From positions 62,001 through 126,000 of the forward strand of contig NZ_JAKQZA010000005.1 of assembly GCF_023008165.1 (NCBI RefSeq): a stretch of 64,000 nucleotides of DNA. The letters run 5' to 3'. Position 1 is the stretch's first letter. Every line of letters begins with the position of its first letter. Position numbers and translations under genes: made by a program. Below the pieces are notes generated by a model. It ran no database searches, was not told the DNA's origin, and saw only the letters and a program-made list of their open reading frames with translations. Of the stretch, positions 33,969 through 43,236 are shown piece after piece. This DNA is from Kordiimonas laminariae (GTDB lineage: Bacteria > Pseudomonadota > Alphaproteobacteria > Sphingomonadales > Kordiimonadaceae).

Positions 33969-34961
33969 CTAAGAAGGCTGCCAGTCAAAGACCATCAGAA
34001 GGGTACGTTGGCGCAGGCTGAAGTTGTCGTCTGACATCATATAGATGCGGATACGGCCATCCTGCAGCGGTACGATATCCATCGCTTCCATATTATCGAC
34101 ACTGTAAGGCGGTTCTATATGCGCAAGCTCACGGCCTTTGAGTTCACCTGCCGCTGTTATATCTTCCGCTTTTAGAAGCATAATCTTCGCAGAAACACCA
34201 TCAAGCGGTGAATAATGGCGCATCAGAAGCAGAACATCCCCGTTCGGAAGTGCTGCAGCATCTGTAGGAGAATAATTTTGTGGCGGAATAAAACTGATAC
34301 GGCGGGAAGTTTCCTTACTTGTTACCCAAGCAGGTAGTGCCCCTTTGGCATCCTGTCCATGCTCGGCAAATAATAGAAGATCACCACTTGGAAGCTGAGC
34401 GATTGCCTCCATACCACTATTTGACGCCATCTCCGAATAATCCGCAGCAACAGGATACACAACTGGTTCACCAGCGATTGTATCTGTTGTCATCAAACGG
34501 TGGTCCTGTTCAAAGCTGATCAGATACTTTCCAGCCTGCGTCCGAATAATACTTTCGGCATCAAAGGAAGCTTTAGCCAGAAGGCCTACTCCCGGGAAAC
34601 TATTGATACTCCCTGGGCTAGTGAACAGCGTATCTTTACCAGCATCAATGTGAGCTGCGAACCAATCACCTTTGTCGTTCACGGCAATCAGTTTCTTACC
34701 ATCATCCTCCACAACCATGCCAGAGAAACCGCCGAAATCATCATTATCAGCAGTTAGGGCCCAACCTCGCATGTAGGTAAGCTCACCTACTTTAAACAAG
34801 CCCGGGTCTTCTTCATTCAACGGCAATTTTTCCACGCGTACATTAAAGGGCACGCCTTTGCCTTCCAGTTCAGCAGCCAAATGCTGGCGCCCGAAATAAC
34901 TGGAAACACCAGCAAGCAAGGAAAATACAATGATTCCAATAACCAAAAGTTTGTTACGCAT
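33969..34961 (-). CDS. Esterase-like activity of phytase family protein, membrane-anchored or exported
   Basis: A 330-residue protein. The N-terminus MRNKLLVIGIIVFSLLAGVSSYFG is a signal peptide or anchor. The rest is a beta-propeller of the phytase-like esterase family: GFSGMVVEDDGKKLIAVNDKGDW at the start, EAIAQLPSGDLLLFAEHG, then DNMEAMDIVPLQDGRIRIYMMSDDNFSLRQRTLLMVF at the end. The ligand is unknown. In many alphaproteobacteria this gene is found near rpmB and cobT as here. It follows cobT after 25 bp on the same strand. Confidence 0.82.
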   Translation of the reverse strand: MRNKLLVIGIIVFSLLAGVSSYFGRQHLAAELEGKGVPFNVRVEKLPLNEEDPGLFKVGELTYMRGWALTADNDDFGGFSGMVVEDDGKKLIAVNDKGDWFAAHIDAGKDTLFTSPGSINSFPGVGLLAKASFDAESIIRTQAGKYLISFEQDHRLMTTDTIAGEPVVYPVAADYSEMASNSGMEAIAQLPSGDLLLFAEHGQDAKGALPAWVTSKETSRRISFIPPQNYSPTDAAALPNGDVLLLMRHYSPLDGVSAKIMLLKAEDITAAGELKGRELAHIEPPYSVDNMEAMDIVPLQDGRIRIYMMSDDNFSLRQRTLLMVFDWQPS

Positions 34962-34986
34962 GTGCCGTAAACCTATTTAACTGCAA

Positions 34987-36846
34987 CTACCGAATTTTTC
35001 GTGGTGTTGGTACTATATCTGCGAACAAGGCTGCAAGCTGTTCTGTCATCGCGCCGCCCAATTGCTCTGCATCAAGTATGGTAACCGCCCGCTGATAATA
35101 GCGTGTTACATCATGGCCGATACCAATGGCGATCAATTCCACAGGAGATGCTTTTTCAATCCATTTGATCACCTGTCGCAGGTGATTTTCAAGGTACGTA
35201 CCTGTGTTCACTGAAAGCGTGCTATCATCCACTGGCGCACCATCAGAGATAACCATAAGAATACGGCGTTCTTCAGGGCGGGAAATAAGCCGGTGATGAG
35301 CCCACAAAAGCGCTTCACCATCAATGTTTTCCTTCAGGAGCCCTTCTCGCATCATAAGCCCCAAATTGCGGCGCGCTCGGCGCCATGGGCTGTCTGCAGT
35401 TTTATAAACAATATGCCTTAGGTCGTTGAGGCGGCCCGGCTTTTCAGGACGCGATGCCTGCAGCCATTTCTCGCGGGATTGTCCACCTTTCCACGCCTTT
35501 GTAGTAAAGCCGAGAATCTCTACTTTCACACCACACCGTTCAAGTGTACGAGCAAGAATATCAGCTGAAATCGCTGCAATAGAAATCGGCCTGCCGCGCA
35601 TAGAACCTGAGTTATCAAGTAACAGTGTTACCACCGTATCCTTAAATTCGGTTTCTGATTCGAGCTTGTAAGAAAGCGGTCTTAAAGGGTCTGTCACCAC
35701 CCGGGAAAGACGCCCTGAATCAAGAAGGCCTTCTTCAAGATCAAAATTCCAATGACGACGCTGCTGCGCAAGTAAGCGGCGCTGCAAACGATTTGCAAGC
35801 TTGGACACAGCACCCGACAAATGCGCCATCTGCTGATCGAGATATTTCCTCAGACGTTCAAGCTCTTCAGTGTCACACAGCTCTTCCGCTTTGATAATTT
35901 CATCAAATTCTTCAGTGAAGACCTTGTAAAAATGTCCTTCAGGAAGTTGATCAAGCGGGCGGTTTGGCCGCCAAGGCATTGCGCCTTCATGCTTGCCTTC
36001 CCCGGCCTCAGCTTCGGTATCGTCTGTATCTTCAACACCCGCCTCAGATGATGCTTCATCATCATCCGCTTCGCCTTCACTATCTTCCGTGCCTTCAGCG
36101 CCGTCGGCATCACCCGCTTCATCTTGGCTGGATTCTGCTTCCTGTTCTTCAGGCGCATCGGGGGCGGTTTCCTCTGGGCTTTCGGATGTTTCTTCCTTGT
36201 CTACCTGCTCGCCCTCACCTTCGCCAACAAGTGCGGAAATGATAGTGCGGCTAATCACAGACAGACCGCGCTGGTCGTCCACCTTATCCTCAAGCGTATC
36301 GAGAAGATGGCCAATGCTTTCTTCAAGCCATTTACGCTGACCTTCCACCGCAAGAGTTGCCTCTTCTGGGGGTGCCATACCTGTCAAACGTTCACGGGCT
36401 AGAAGCCCCACAACATTCGCGAGCTTTGCCTGCTCATCATCTGATGGGCGCATAAGGCCGCTTTCAAAAGCACGCTTGCTTTCAAGCACAGCCATATTGG
36501 CTTTCATACCCGGCATTTGCCGAGCACCAATTGCTTCAAAGCGCGCTTGCTCCACCGCATCAAATATCGCTCGAGACACAGCACCGCCCGGCGCCAGCTT
36601 TTGGTGAAGCGCAGCATCATGATGACGGTGCTTCATAGCCATACTGTCGGCGTGTCCGCGCACTTCAGAAATATCTTTCATCTGAATTTTGTGCGGCAGC
36701 GTCGGCACACGGGCTTCATTCCCAACAAGGCCTGGTATATCTGCTGTGAACTTGACCTCAAGATCACGATCACCGGCAGCGGCCTTGGTGGTAGAGATTA
36801 CAGCCTGCTCAAAGACTTCGCGGTTTTTCTGGCTTCCATCAGCCAT
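34987..36846 (-). CDS. cobT: Aerobic cobaltochelatase subunit CobT
   Basis: A 619-residue chelatase subunit. The N-terminal region ([19 protein letters not shown]) and the central long acidic stretch of Glu/Asp/Ser (about 205-290) are typical; the C-terminal von Willebrand A-like domain begins near residue 400 and carries the metal-ion-dependent adhesion site DNSGSMRG. With CobS it forms the AAA+ motor that, with CobN, inserts cobalt into hydrogenobyrinate diamide. No other cobalamin gene is in the window. It starts 18 bp after the cobS stop. Confidence 0.95.
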   Translation of the reverse strand: MADGSQKNREVFEQAVISTTKAAAGDRDLEVKFTADIPGLVGNEARVPTLPHKIQMKDISEVRGHADSMAMKHRHHDAALHQKLAPGGAVSRAIFDAVEQARFEAIGARQMPGMKANMAVLESKRAFESGLMRPSDDEQAKLANVVGLLARERLTGMAPPEEATLAVEGQRKWLEESIGHLLDTLEDKVDDQRGLSVISRTIISALVGEGEGEQVDKEETSESPEETAPDAPEEQEAESSQDEAGDADGAEGTEDSEGEADDDEASSEAGVEDTDDTEAEAGEGKHEGAMPWRPNRPLDQLPEGHFYKVFTEEFDEIIKAEELCDTEELERLRKYLDQQMAHLSGAVSKLANRLQRRLLAQQRRHWNFDLEEGLLDSGRLSRVVTDPLRPLSYKLESETEFKDTVVTLLLDNSGSMRGRPISIAAISADILARTLERCGVKVEILGFTTKAWKGGQSREKWLQASRPEKPGRLNDLRHIVYKTADSPWRRARRNLGLMMREGLLKENIDGEALLWAHHRLISRPEERRILMVISDGAPVDDSTLSVNTGTYLENHLRQVIKWIEKASPVELIAIGIGHDVTRYYQRAVTILDAEQLGGAMTEQLAALFADIVPTPRKIR

Positions 36847-36864
36847 GAAGCGTCCTCTCCGGGC

Positions 36865-37860
36865 TTAACCAACAAGCAGATTTGTTGCAGATTCTTTCAG
36901 TTCATCACCAAAAGCCCGCTGATAATATTCAGCGACAATTGCGCGCTCAGCTTCATCACATTTGTTAAGGAAACTTACACGGAAAGCAAAACCAACATCG
37001 CCGAAAATCTGCGTATTTTGTGCCCATGTGAGAACCGTACGCGGGCTCATCACCGTAGAGATATCACCAGCCATGAAGCCTGTGCGTGAAAGATCAGCCA
37101 CCCGAACCATATTTTCAATGGTCTTGCGGCCTTCTTCGCTACCATATTCAGGCAACTTCGCCACCATAATATCGGTTTCTGTACTGTGCGGCAGATAATT
37201 AAGCGTAGATACAATATTCCAGCGGTCCATCTGGCCCTGGTTAATTTGCTGCGTACCGTGGTAAAGGCCTGTGGTATCACCAAGGCCAACCGTGTTTGCT
37301 GTTGCAAAGATACGGAATGCCGGGTGCGGACGAATGACACGGTTCTGATCTAGAAGGGTAAGCTTGCCTTCAACTTCAAGAACACGCTGGATTACAAACA
37401 TCACATCCGGGCGGCCAGCATCATATTCATCAAACACAATCGCCGTTGGGTTCTGAAGCGCCCAAGGCAGAATACCTTCCTGGAACTGAGTAACCTGCTT
37501 GCCATCCTTAAGGACAATGGCATCTTTACCAACCAGATCAATACGGCTGATATGGCTATCAAGGTTCACGCGGATAGTGGGCCAGTTAAGGCGTGCTGCA
37601 ACCTGCTCGATATGCGTTGATTTACCTGTACCGTGATATCCCTGGATCATCACACGGCGGTTGTGACTGAAGCCTGCAAGAACCGCAAGTGTGGTGTCTG
37701 GATCAAACACATAACTGCTGTCCACATCCGGCACATGTTCTGTATGCTCAGCAAACGCTGGCACTTCCATATCAATATCAATACCGAAAGTTTCACGAAC
37801 CGAAACTTTGGTTTCAGGCATATCCAAACTTGGCAACTTATCGGCCGCAGCTGCGGTCAT
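36865..37860 (-). CDS. cobS: Aerobic cobaltochelatase subunit CobS
   Basis: A 331-residue MoxR-like AAA+ ATPase. Walker A is GYHGTGKS (74-81), Walker [10 protein letters not shown] (Asp144, Glu145), sensor segment [14 protein letters not shown], and the C-terminal domain has [13 protein letters not shown]. First gene of the cobS-cobT pair. The divergent neighbour is bolA; the J-domain gene that often lies between cobS and bolA in relatives is absent here. Confidence 0.96.
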   Translation of the reverse strand: MTAAAADKLPSLDMPETKVSVRETFGIDIDMEVPAFAEHTEHVPDVDSSYVFDPDTTLAVLAGFSHNRRVMIQGYHGTGKSTHIEQVAARLNWPTIRVNLDSHISRIDLVGKDAIVLKDGKQVTQFQEGILPWALQNPTAIVFDEYDAGRPDVMFVIQRVLEVEGKLTLLDQNRVIRPHPAFRIFATANTVGLGDTTGLYHGTQQINQGQMDRWNIVSTLNYLPHSTETDIMVAKLPEYGSEEGRKTIENMVRVADLSRTGFMAGDISTVMSPRTVLTWAQNTQIFGDVGFAFRVSFLNKCDEAERAIVAEYYQRAFGDELKESATNLLVG

Positions 37861-38011
37861 ATCACATCCTTTTCCCGTGACTTACAATCTGGCACTTGCC
37901 AAATAGAAATTGATCACCATCCTAAGAGGTGAGGGGCAAGTTTTAGCAGATACGCAAATTCCTGCCACCCCGATTATAGGTAATATTATTTTATGTGAGA
38001 GTAAGGCAAAA

Positions 38012-38275
38012 ATGGGTGAAGTCACTAAACGAATTGAAAAAAGGCTAAATGACGCACTTTCCCCGCTGCATCTTGAGATTATAGACGACAGCGAAATGCA
38101 CCGAGGGCACGGTGGTTATAGGGAAGGCGGCGAGAGCCATTTCACTGTTGTGATAAAAGCAGAAGCCTTCACAGGCAAAAACCGCGTAGCCATGCAGCGC
38201 ATGGTGATGGATGCTCTTAAGGAAGAACTAAAAGGCCCTGTTCACGCGCTTTCCATTAAAGCAAGCGCTCCATAA
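38012..38275 (+). CDS. bolA: BolA family protein
   Basis: An 87-residue BolA-fold protein. The ATG at 38012 is used because AAGG lies just upstream and the family begins there; the frame open to 37910 is upstream noise. Motifs: RIEKRLNDALSPLHLEIIDDS, MHRGHGGYREGGESHFTVVI (HxGH and the conserved His for Fe-S binding with glutaredoxins) and the helix NRVAMQRMVMDAL. BolA proteins form [2Fe-2S]-bridged pairs with monothiol glutaredoxins or act in stress and envelope regulation. It is divergent from cobS. Confidence 0.93.
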   Translation: MGEVTKRIEKRLNDALSPLHLEIIDDSEMHRGHGGYREGGESHFTVVIKAEAFTGKNRVAMQRMVMDALKEELKGPVHALSIKASAP

Positions 38276-38362
38276 AACAGAGCCCGAACAATCTTTTTAC
38301 ATTAATTATTAGTATATTTGCGCTATAATGCATGCGGGGTTGAGAGTGAAGGAAGCAAAAGC

Positions 38363-38914
38363 ATGAAGTTTTTAGTACCTTTATCAATGCTCTTAGCGCT
38401 CATTTGGAATAGTCCCGTTGTTGGCCTTCAAGAGCAACAAGCGCAAACAACCCCAAAAGAGGATACTCTTCAGGTTCCAAACCTTCAGACACCTATCAAG
38501 GGCCTACTCGTTGGCGGTCAGCCTGAAAAAATGGACATAGCTAAAATCAAAGCACTTGGCTTTGATACCATTATAACGCTGCGCCCTTATACGGAGGAAA
38601 CAACCGCCATAGGTTATAACGAAGAAATGGTGGTTGAAGATTTGGGTATGACCTTCGTGCGCATTCCCATTCAGACAGAAATTGATCTTAATGACAGAAA
38701 TTTGGCGCTTCTAAACCAGGCACTTGAAGCCGCTGGGGGCAAAGCCTTCGTTCATTGCCGTACGGGTAACAGGGTTGGTGCCATGCTCGCGCTCCGCGCC
38801 TTTAAAATGCAGAGGGTGCCATTTGCAGAAGCGATGGAGCTTGGCAGAAAGGCGGGCCTGAACACATGGACAGACGCTACAGAAAAACGCCTTAAAGGCG
38901 AAGCTGATCAGTGA
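38363..38914 (+). CDS. Exported protein-tyrosine-phosphatase-like protein (DSP/DUF442 type)
   Basis: A 183-residue protein starting at the ATG at 38363 (GAAGGAAG upstream). A signal peptide (MKFLVPLSMLLALIWNS) precedes a dual-specificity-phosphatase-like fold: LVGGQPEKMDIAKIKALGFDTIITLRP, then the Cys loop AFVHCRTGNRVGAMLAL. The loop is the HCxxGxR form typical of the DUF442/beta-lactamase-hydrolase-like group. An exported phosphatase of this group could act on periplasmic phosphate esters; the substrate is not known. Confidence 0.82.
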   Translation: MKFLVPLSMLLALIWNSPVVGLQEQQAQTTPKEDTLQVPNLQTPIKGLLVGGQPEKMDIAKIKALGFDTIITLRPYTEETTAIGYNEEMVVEDLGMTFVRIPIQTEIDLNDRNLALLNQALEAAGGKAFVHCRTGNRVGAMLALRAFKMQRVPFAEAMELGRKAGLNTWTDATEKRLKGEADQ

Positions 38915-38923
38915 TCAACCTTA

Positions 38924-39037
38924 TTACCTTCCAACCTGACTTCGCTTCAATTGCATAGAGCTGTGGCGCAAGCCTGCGATGGTAATGGCCATTAAACTCA
39001 GGGCCACTAGAAATTCTGCTGTCGTAAATTCAGTCAT
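38924..39037 (-). CDS. Small membrane protein, 37 residues
   Basis: A short frame below usual gene-finding limits. The ATG at 39037 has AAGGA 7 bp upstream. The product has a single hydrophobic helix (FLVALSLMAITIAGL) and a basic tail (HSSMQLKRSQVGR), the shape of small inner-membrane proteins. It is convergent to the phosphatase-like gene and fills the otherwise empty 327-bp spacer before acnA. Codon spacing alone cannot prove expression. Confidence 0.4.
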   Translation of the reverse strand: MTEFTTAEFLVALSLMAITIAGLRHSSMQLKRSQVGR

Positions 39038-39113
39038 TGTATTTTTCCTTCTTTGACCTACATAAAATTATATCCAAATAAGGCGCAAACATGGAGAAAA
39101 TGGGGAGTCTTCG

Positions 39114-39142
39114 TTGCAAATTGGGCCACTTTGCGTCATAAA
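39114..39142 (+). promoter_or_regulatory. Possible acnA promoter
   Basis: TTGCAA (39114-39119), a 17-bp spacer and CATAAA (39137-39142) precede acnA, giving a leader of roughly 90 nt. A moderate match to sigma-70 hexamers. Confidence 0.35.
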
Positions 39143-39241
39143 CGCTTTGTCAGAACAAACAGCTTTATGTGGTGCAACACACCCTATCCCTGCTCTTCCA
39201 TGTGATGCGCCCCAACCCCTTGATATGGAGGTCTTCGTCGC

Positions 39242-41926
39242 ATGGCATCAGTTGGACAGGACACACTAAATACCCGCCGTACACTTTCCGTTGGTGGTAA
39301 AGATTATGATTATTTCAGCTTAAAAGCCGCGGAAGCACATGTGGGTGATATCTCTCGTCTGCCTTATACGCTGAAAGTGCTCCTTGAAAATCTCTTGCGC
39401 CATGAAGACGGTACATCTGTTAAAACTGAAGACATTCAGGCACTGGCTGATTGGCAAAAAGAACGGAAAATTTCCCACGAAATCGCTTATCGCCCTGCGC
39501 GGGTATTGATGCAGGATTTCACTGGTGTCCCTGCTGTTGTAGATTTGGCTGCAATGCGTGCGGCAATGGTGGAAATGGGCGGTGACCCTGAACTTATTAA
39601 CCCACTGGCGCAGGTTGACCTCGTGATCGACCACTCTGTGATGGTAGATAAGTTCGCCACCAAATTTGCCTTCAAGGAAAACGTTGATTTGGAGATGAAA
39701 CGGAATGCCGAGCGGTATGAGTTTCTTAAATGGGGCCAGAACTCGCTGGATAATTTTAATGCTGTGCCGCCCGGCACTGGCATCTGCCACCAAGTAAACC
39801 TTGAATATATCGCCGACACTGTCTGGACCACCGAGGACGATAGCGGTAATACGCTTGCTTATCCTGATACCTGTGTGGGAACAGACAGCCATACCACCAT
39901 GATAAACGGCCTTGCAGTGCTCGGCTGGGGCGTAGGCGGTATTGAGGCGGAAGCGGCCATGCTTGGGCAGCCCGTTTCCATGTTGATCCCAGAAGTGGTT
40001 GGCTTCAAGCTCACAGGTAAACTTCTTGAAGGCATTACAGCTACAGATCTGGTGCTTACAGTTGTTCAGATGCTACGTGAGAAAGGCGTGGTAGGTAAGT
40101 TTGTTGAGTTTTACGGGGACGGCCTTGATGAGCTTACACTGGCAGATCAGGCAACCATCGCCAACATGGGCCCTGAATACGGTGCCACCTGCGGTTTCTT
40201 CCCCATTTCCCAGCAAACACTGGATTATTTAACCTTCACAGGCCGAGATGAAGAAACGGTGGCACTTGTTGAAGCCTATGCCAAAGAGCAAGGTATGTGG
40301 CGCGGCCCCGGCTCTGAAGAACCAATTTTCACCGATACTCTGGAGCTGGATATAGCCACCGTTAAACCGTCGCTCGCAGGCCCAAAACGCCCGCAAGACC
40401 GAGTTGAGCTTGCCATCGCAGATACAGCCTTTGAAGACGTACTTGAAAGCTTTGGAAAAGCGGGTGATGATACGGATTACAGCGTTGAAGGTGAAGATTT
40501 CAGCCTGAACCACGGTGATGTTTGCATCGCGGCAATTACCAGCTGTACGAATACATCAAACCCCGGTGTTCTTGTGGCGGCAGGCCTTGTTGCCAAAAAA
40601 GCAAATGAACTGGGTTTAACAAGAAAACCATGGGTTAAAACTTCCCTTGCCCCCGGCTCACAGGTAGTAACGGACTATCTGGACAAAGCTGGCCTTACAG
40701 AGCATCTGGATGCTCTTGGTTTTAACCTTGTAGGATACGGCTGCACCACCTGTATCGGTAATTCAGGCCCACTGGCACCACCAATTTCCAAAACCATCAA
40801 TCAGTGCGATCTGGTTTGCACCAGCGTATCTTCAGGTAACCGAAACTTTGAAGGCCGCATTAGCCAGGATATCAAAGCCAACTATCTGGCAAGCCCTCCG
40901 CTTGTGGTGGCTTATGCTATCGCTGGTTCTATGAAAATTAATGTCGCCACGGATGCTATCGCACAGGATAAAGACGGCAGCGATGTTTTCCTGAAGGATC
41001 TATGGCCCACGAACGCAGAAGTTCAGGCAGCCATCAACGCCGCTCTTACCCGCGATATGTTTATTGAGCGCTATGCCAATGTATTTGAAGGCACACCAGA
41101 GTGGCAGGAAGTACCGGTTTCGGAAGGCAAAACCTATAACTGGAATGAAAAAAGTACTTATATCCAGCACCCACCTTTCTTCCAAGGTATGGGGCATGAT
41201 GTTAAGCCAACAGAAAACATTATTGGCGCACGTCCACTTGCACTTCTGGGCGATAGCATCACAACAGACCATATCTCACCTGCTGGTGCTATTAAGGCAG
41301 ATAGCCCGGCAGGAGAATATCTTCAGTCCAAAGGTGTGGAAAAACGGGATTTTAATAGCTACGGCTCTCGCCGCGGCAACCATGAAATTATGATGCGCGG
41401 TACGTTTGCCAACATTCGCCTTAGAAACCTGATGGCGCCAGGCACTGAAGGAGGGTGGACCACACACCAACCATCTGGTGATGTGATGAGTATTTTCGAT
41501 GCTTCCATGCGATATCAGGAGGCTGGTGTCCCACTTGTGGTAGTTGGCGGCAAAGAATATGGAACAGGTTCTTCTCGCGACTGGGCAGCTAAAGGCACAA
41601 ACCTTCTTGGTGTGAAAGCTGTATTGGTGGAAAGCTTTGAACGTATTCACCGCTCAAACCTTGTGGGCATGGGGGTCCTCCCGCTCCAGTTTAAAGACGG
41701 TGTCAACAGAGAAACCCTGAATCTTACAGGAACGGAAACTTTCGATATCACAGGCATAGAAGGGACGATAGAACCCCGGCAAGACGTGAGCGTTACTATT
41801 CATTATGAGAATGGCTCTTCGAAAGCCATCACGGCGCTTTGCCGGATAGATACCGAGAATGAAGTCGATTACTTCAAAAATGGCGGTATTCTACATTATG
41901 TACTGCGCCGACTGGCATCAAATTAA
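39242..41926 (+). CDS. acnA: Aconitate hydratase AcnA
   Basis: TCA-cycle enzyme interconverting citrate and isocitrate in the cytoplasm. At 894 residues it matches the AcnA/IRP1 type. The [4Fe-4S] ligands are Cys435 ([11 protein letters not shown]), Cys501 and Cys504 ([17 protein letters not shown]). Other signatures are [21 protein letters not shown], the C-terminal swivel domain with [15 protein letters not shown] and [23 protein letters not shown] ribosome site lies upstream. Monocistronic, followed by a hairpin. Confidence 0.97.
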   Translation: MASVGQDTLNTRRTLSVGGKDYDYFSLKAAEAHVGDISRLPYTLKVLLENLLRHEDGTSVKTEDIQALADWQKERKISHEIAYRPARVLMQDFTGVPAVVDLAAMRAAMVEMGGDPELINPLAQVDLVIDHSVMVDKFATKFAFKENVDLEMKRNAERYEFLKWGQNSLDNFNAVPPGTGICHQVNLEYIADTVWTTEDDSGNTLAYPDTCVGTDSHTTMINGLAVLGWGVGGIEAEAAMLGQPVSMLIPEVVGFKLTGKLLEGITATDLVLTVVQMLREKGVVGKFVEFYGDGLDELTLADQATIANMGPEYGATCGFFPISQQTLDYLTFTGRDEETVALVEAYAKEQGMWRGPGSEEPIFTDTLELDIATVKPSLAGPKRPQDRVELAIADTAFEDVLESFGKAGDDTDYSVEGEDFSLNHGDVCIAAITSCTNTSNPGVLVAAGLVAKKANELGLTRKPWVKTSLAPGSQVVTDYLDKAGLTEHLDALGFNLVGYGCTTCIGNSGPLAPPISKTINQCDLVCTSVSSGNRNFEGRISQDIKANYLASPPLVVAYAIAGSMKINVATDAIAQDKDGSDVFLKDLWPTNAEVQAAINAALTRDMFIERYANVFEGTPEWQEVPVSEGKTYNWNEKSTYIQHPPFFQGMGHDVKPTENIIGARPLALLGDSITTDHISPAGAIKADSPAGEYLQSKGVEKRDFNSYGSRRGNHEIMMRGTFANIRLRNLMAPGTEGGWTTHQPSGDVMSIFDASMRYQEAGVPLVVVGGKEYGTGSSRDWAAKGTNLLGVKAVLVESFERIHRSNLVGMGVLPLQFKDGVNRETLNLTGTETFDITGIEGTIEPRQDVSVTIHYENGSSKAITALCRIDTENEVDYFKNGGILHYVLRRLASN

Positions 41927-42224
41927 CAGAATCAAATCGAAGATTCGGTCACGATGGGTAGCTTAAATGGTTACCCATCGCCTTATAAAACCATACTTTT
42001 TCATAAAAAATGAGATATTTTCACAAAAAAACAAACCCTTTAAACTTTAGGTTTTTCGAAGAAAACCACTCTTAAATCGCTTATATACCCTTGCTTTTCC
42101 ATACAGAAACCGCATAGAAGAGAAAAATTTTACTATTAAGGCGTGTTTCAAGGCGTTGCCTCAGCAACTATTCACACACAGGTGATTGGTTAGTTACGAA
42201 GCAACATCATACATAATAGTGGTT
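41927..42224 (+). other. 298-bp spacer after acnA with terminator-like hairpin
   Basis: It contains a 9-bp perfect hairpin CGATGGGTA / TACCCATCG at 41952-41980 without a U-run, and a weaker AAACC/GGTTTTT repeat near 42026-42056 that does have a short T-tract; either may end acnA transcription. The remainder is AT-rich and presumably holds the DUF1223 gene promoter, though no clear hexamers stand out. Confidence 0.5.
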
Positions 42225-42944
42225 ATGAAAAAACTGTTGTTACCATTGTTGTTTGTTTTGTTTGCTTTCAGCCCGGCAAAGGCTGAGGAGCCACGCTTAA
42301 CTGTGCTTGAGCTATTTACCAGCCAAGGCTGTTCAAGTTGCCCACCTGCTGACGCGATCCTCAAAACCATGCGTGATCGCCCTGGTATTTTAACTCTTTC
42401 ATGGCCGGTTGATTATTGGGATCGTCTTGGTTGGGAAGATACTTTCGCAGCCCCATATAATACTATGCGCCAGACAGCTTATAATAAGCGCTTTGGTCGT
42501 GGCGGTGTTTTCACACCACAGCTAATCCTTGATGGCTCTGTTCAGTGTATTGGTTCCAAGATGGAAAAAGTGCGCAAGAATGTCGCGAAAGCAAGAGCCC
42601 GCACACGCATTGATATCACACCGGAAATGTCGATCTCGGGTAATCAACTTACTGTAACATTACCAGAAGACGCCAACGCAGAAATGATTGCTGTTCGTGT
42701 TGTATGGTATCTATCGGATGCTGAGGTGGCTATTGGCGAAGGCGAAAATGAAGGCCGCACACTCCATTATACTAATGTGGTACGTGCGACAGACCTTCTT
42801 GATGAATGGAAAGGCCGGCAGCGCACTTATACCATTGATCTAGGCACAGGTATTGATGCCGGTGCAGATAATGTCGCAATTCTTCTACAGGAAGAATATG
42901 GTCACGGCGCTATCATCGGCGCGAACCATATGCCAATTTCATAA
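42225..42944 (+). CDS. DUF1223 domain-containing thioredoxin-like protein, exported
   Basis: A 239-residue protein. The ATG at 42225 starts a clean signal peptide (MKKLLLPLLFVLFAFSPAKA). The family hallmark is LTVLELFTSQGCSSCPPADAIL, a thioredoxin-like strand-helix with a Cys-Ser-Ser-Cys pair, then WPVDYWDRLGWEDTFA and GGVFTPQLILDG. DUF1223 proteins are periplasmic and presumed redox-active, with no settled function. The ribosome site is weak. No obvious operon partner. Confidence 0.9.
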   Translation: MKKLLLPLLFVLFAFSPAKAEEPRLTVLELFTSQGCSSCPPADAILKTMRDRPGILTLSWPVDYWDRLGWEDTFAAPYNTMRQTAYNKRFGRGGVFTPQLILDGSVQCIGSKMEKVRKNVAKARARTRIDITPEMSISGNQLTVTLPEDANAEMIAVRVVWYLSDAEVAIGEGENEGRTLHYTNVVRATDLLDEWKGRQRTYTIDLGTGIDAGADNVAILLQEEYGHGAIIGANHMPIS

Positions 42945-42996
42945 GCTGATAGCGATACAGCTTATCCTCTAAAAACGGAATCTTCTTGACTCCTTA

Positions 42997-43022
42997 CCGC
43001 GCGCCAGATAAACAGCGCGCGG
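42997..43022. promoter_or_regulatory. GC-rich inverted repeat upstream of the DEAD-box gene
   Basis: Perfect 8-bp arms CCGCGCGC / GCGCGCGG with a 10-nt loop, 50 bp after the DUF1223 stop and 215 bp before the helicase start. No T-run follows. It could be a Rho-type or transcript-end structure of DUF1223, or part of a long helicase leader. Confidence 0.4.
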
Positions 43023-43236
43023 CGAAAGAGCCGGCCTGCCTTCTGTTTGAACGCTTTCCGAAGGATTATTCAGGCCAGAAAGAACGAAGTTTCCGCGTGA
43101 TGTCACGCTACCCATTTGATTTGAACGGTCAGCCGTTCCCCTCATCAGGTTAAGGAAAAAGCGTTCCCGCCACATTGTTAAAAGTTTTGACCTGCAGCAG
43201 GAGCCTGTAGGCCTTGACCTATTGATTGGAAATAGA

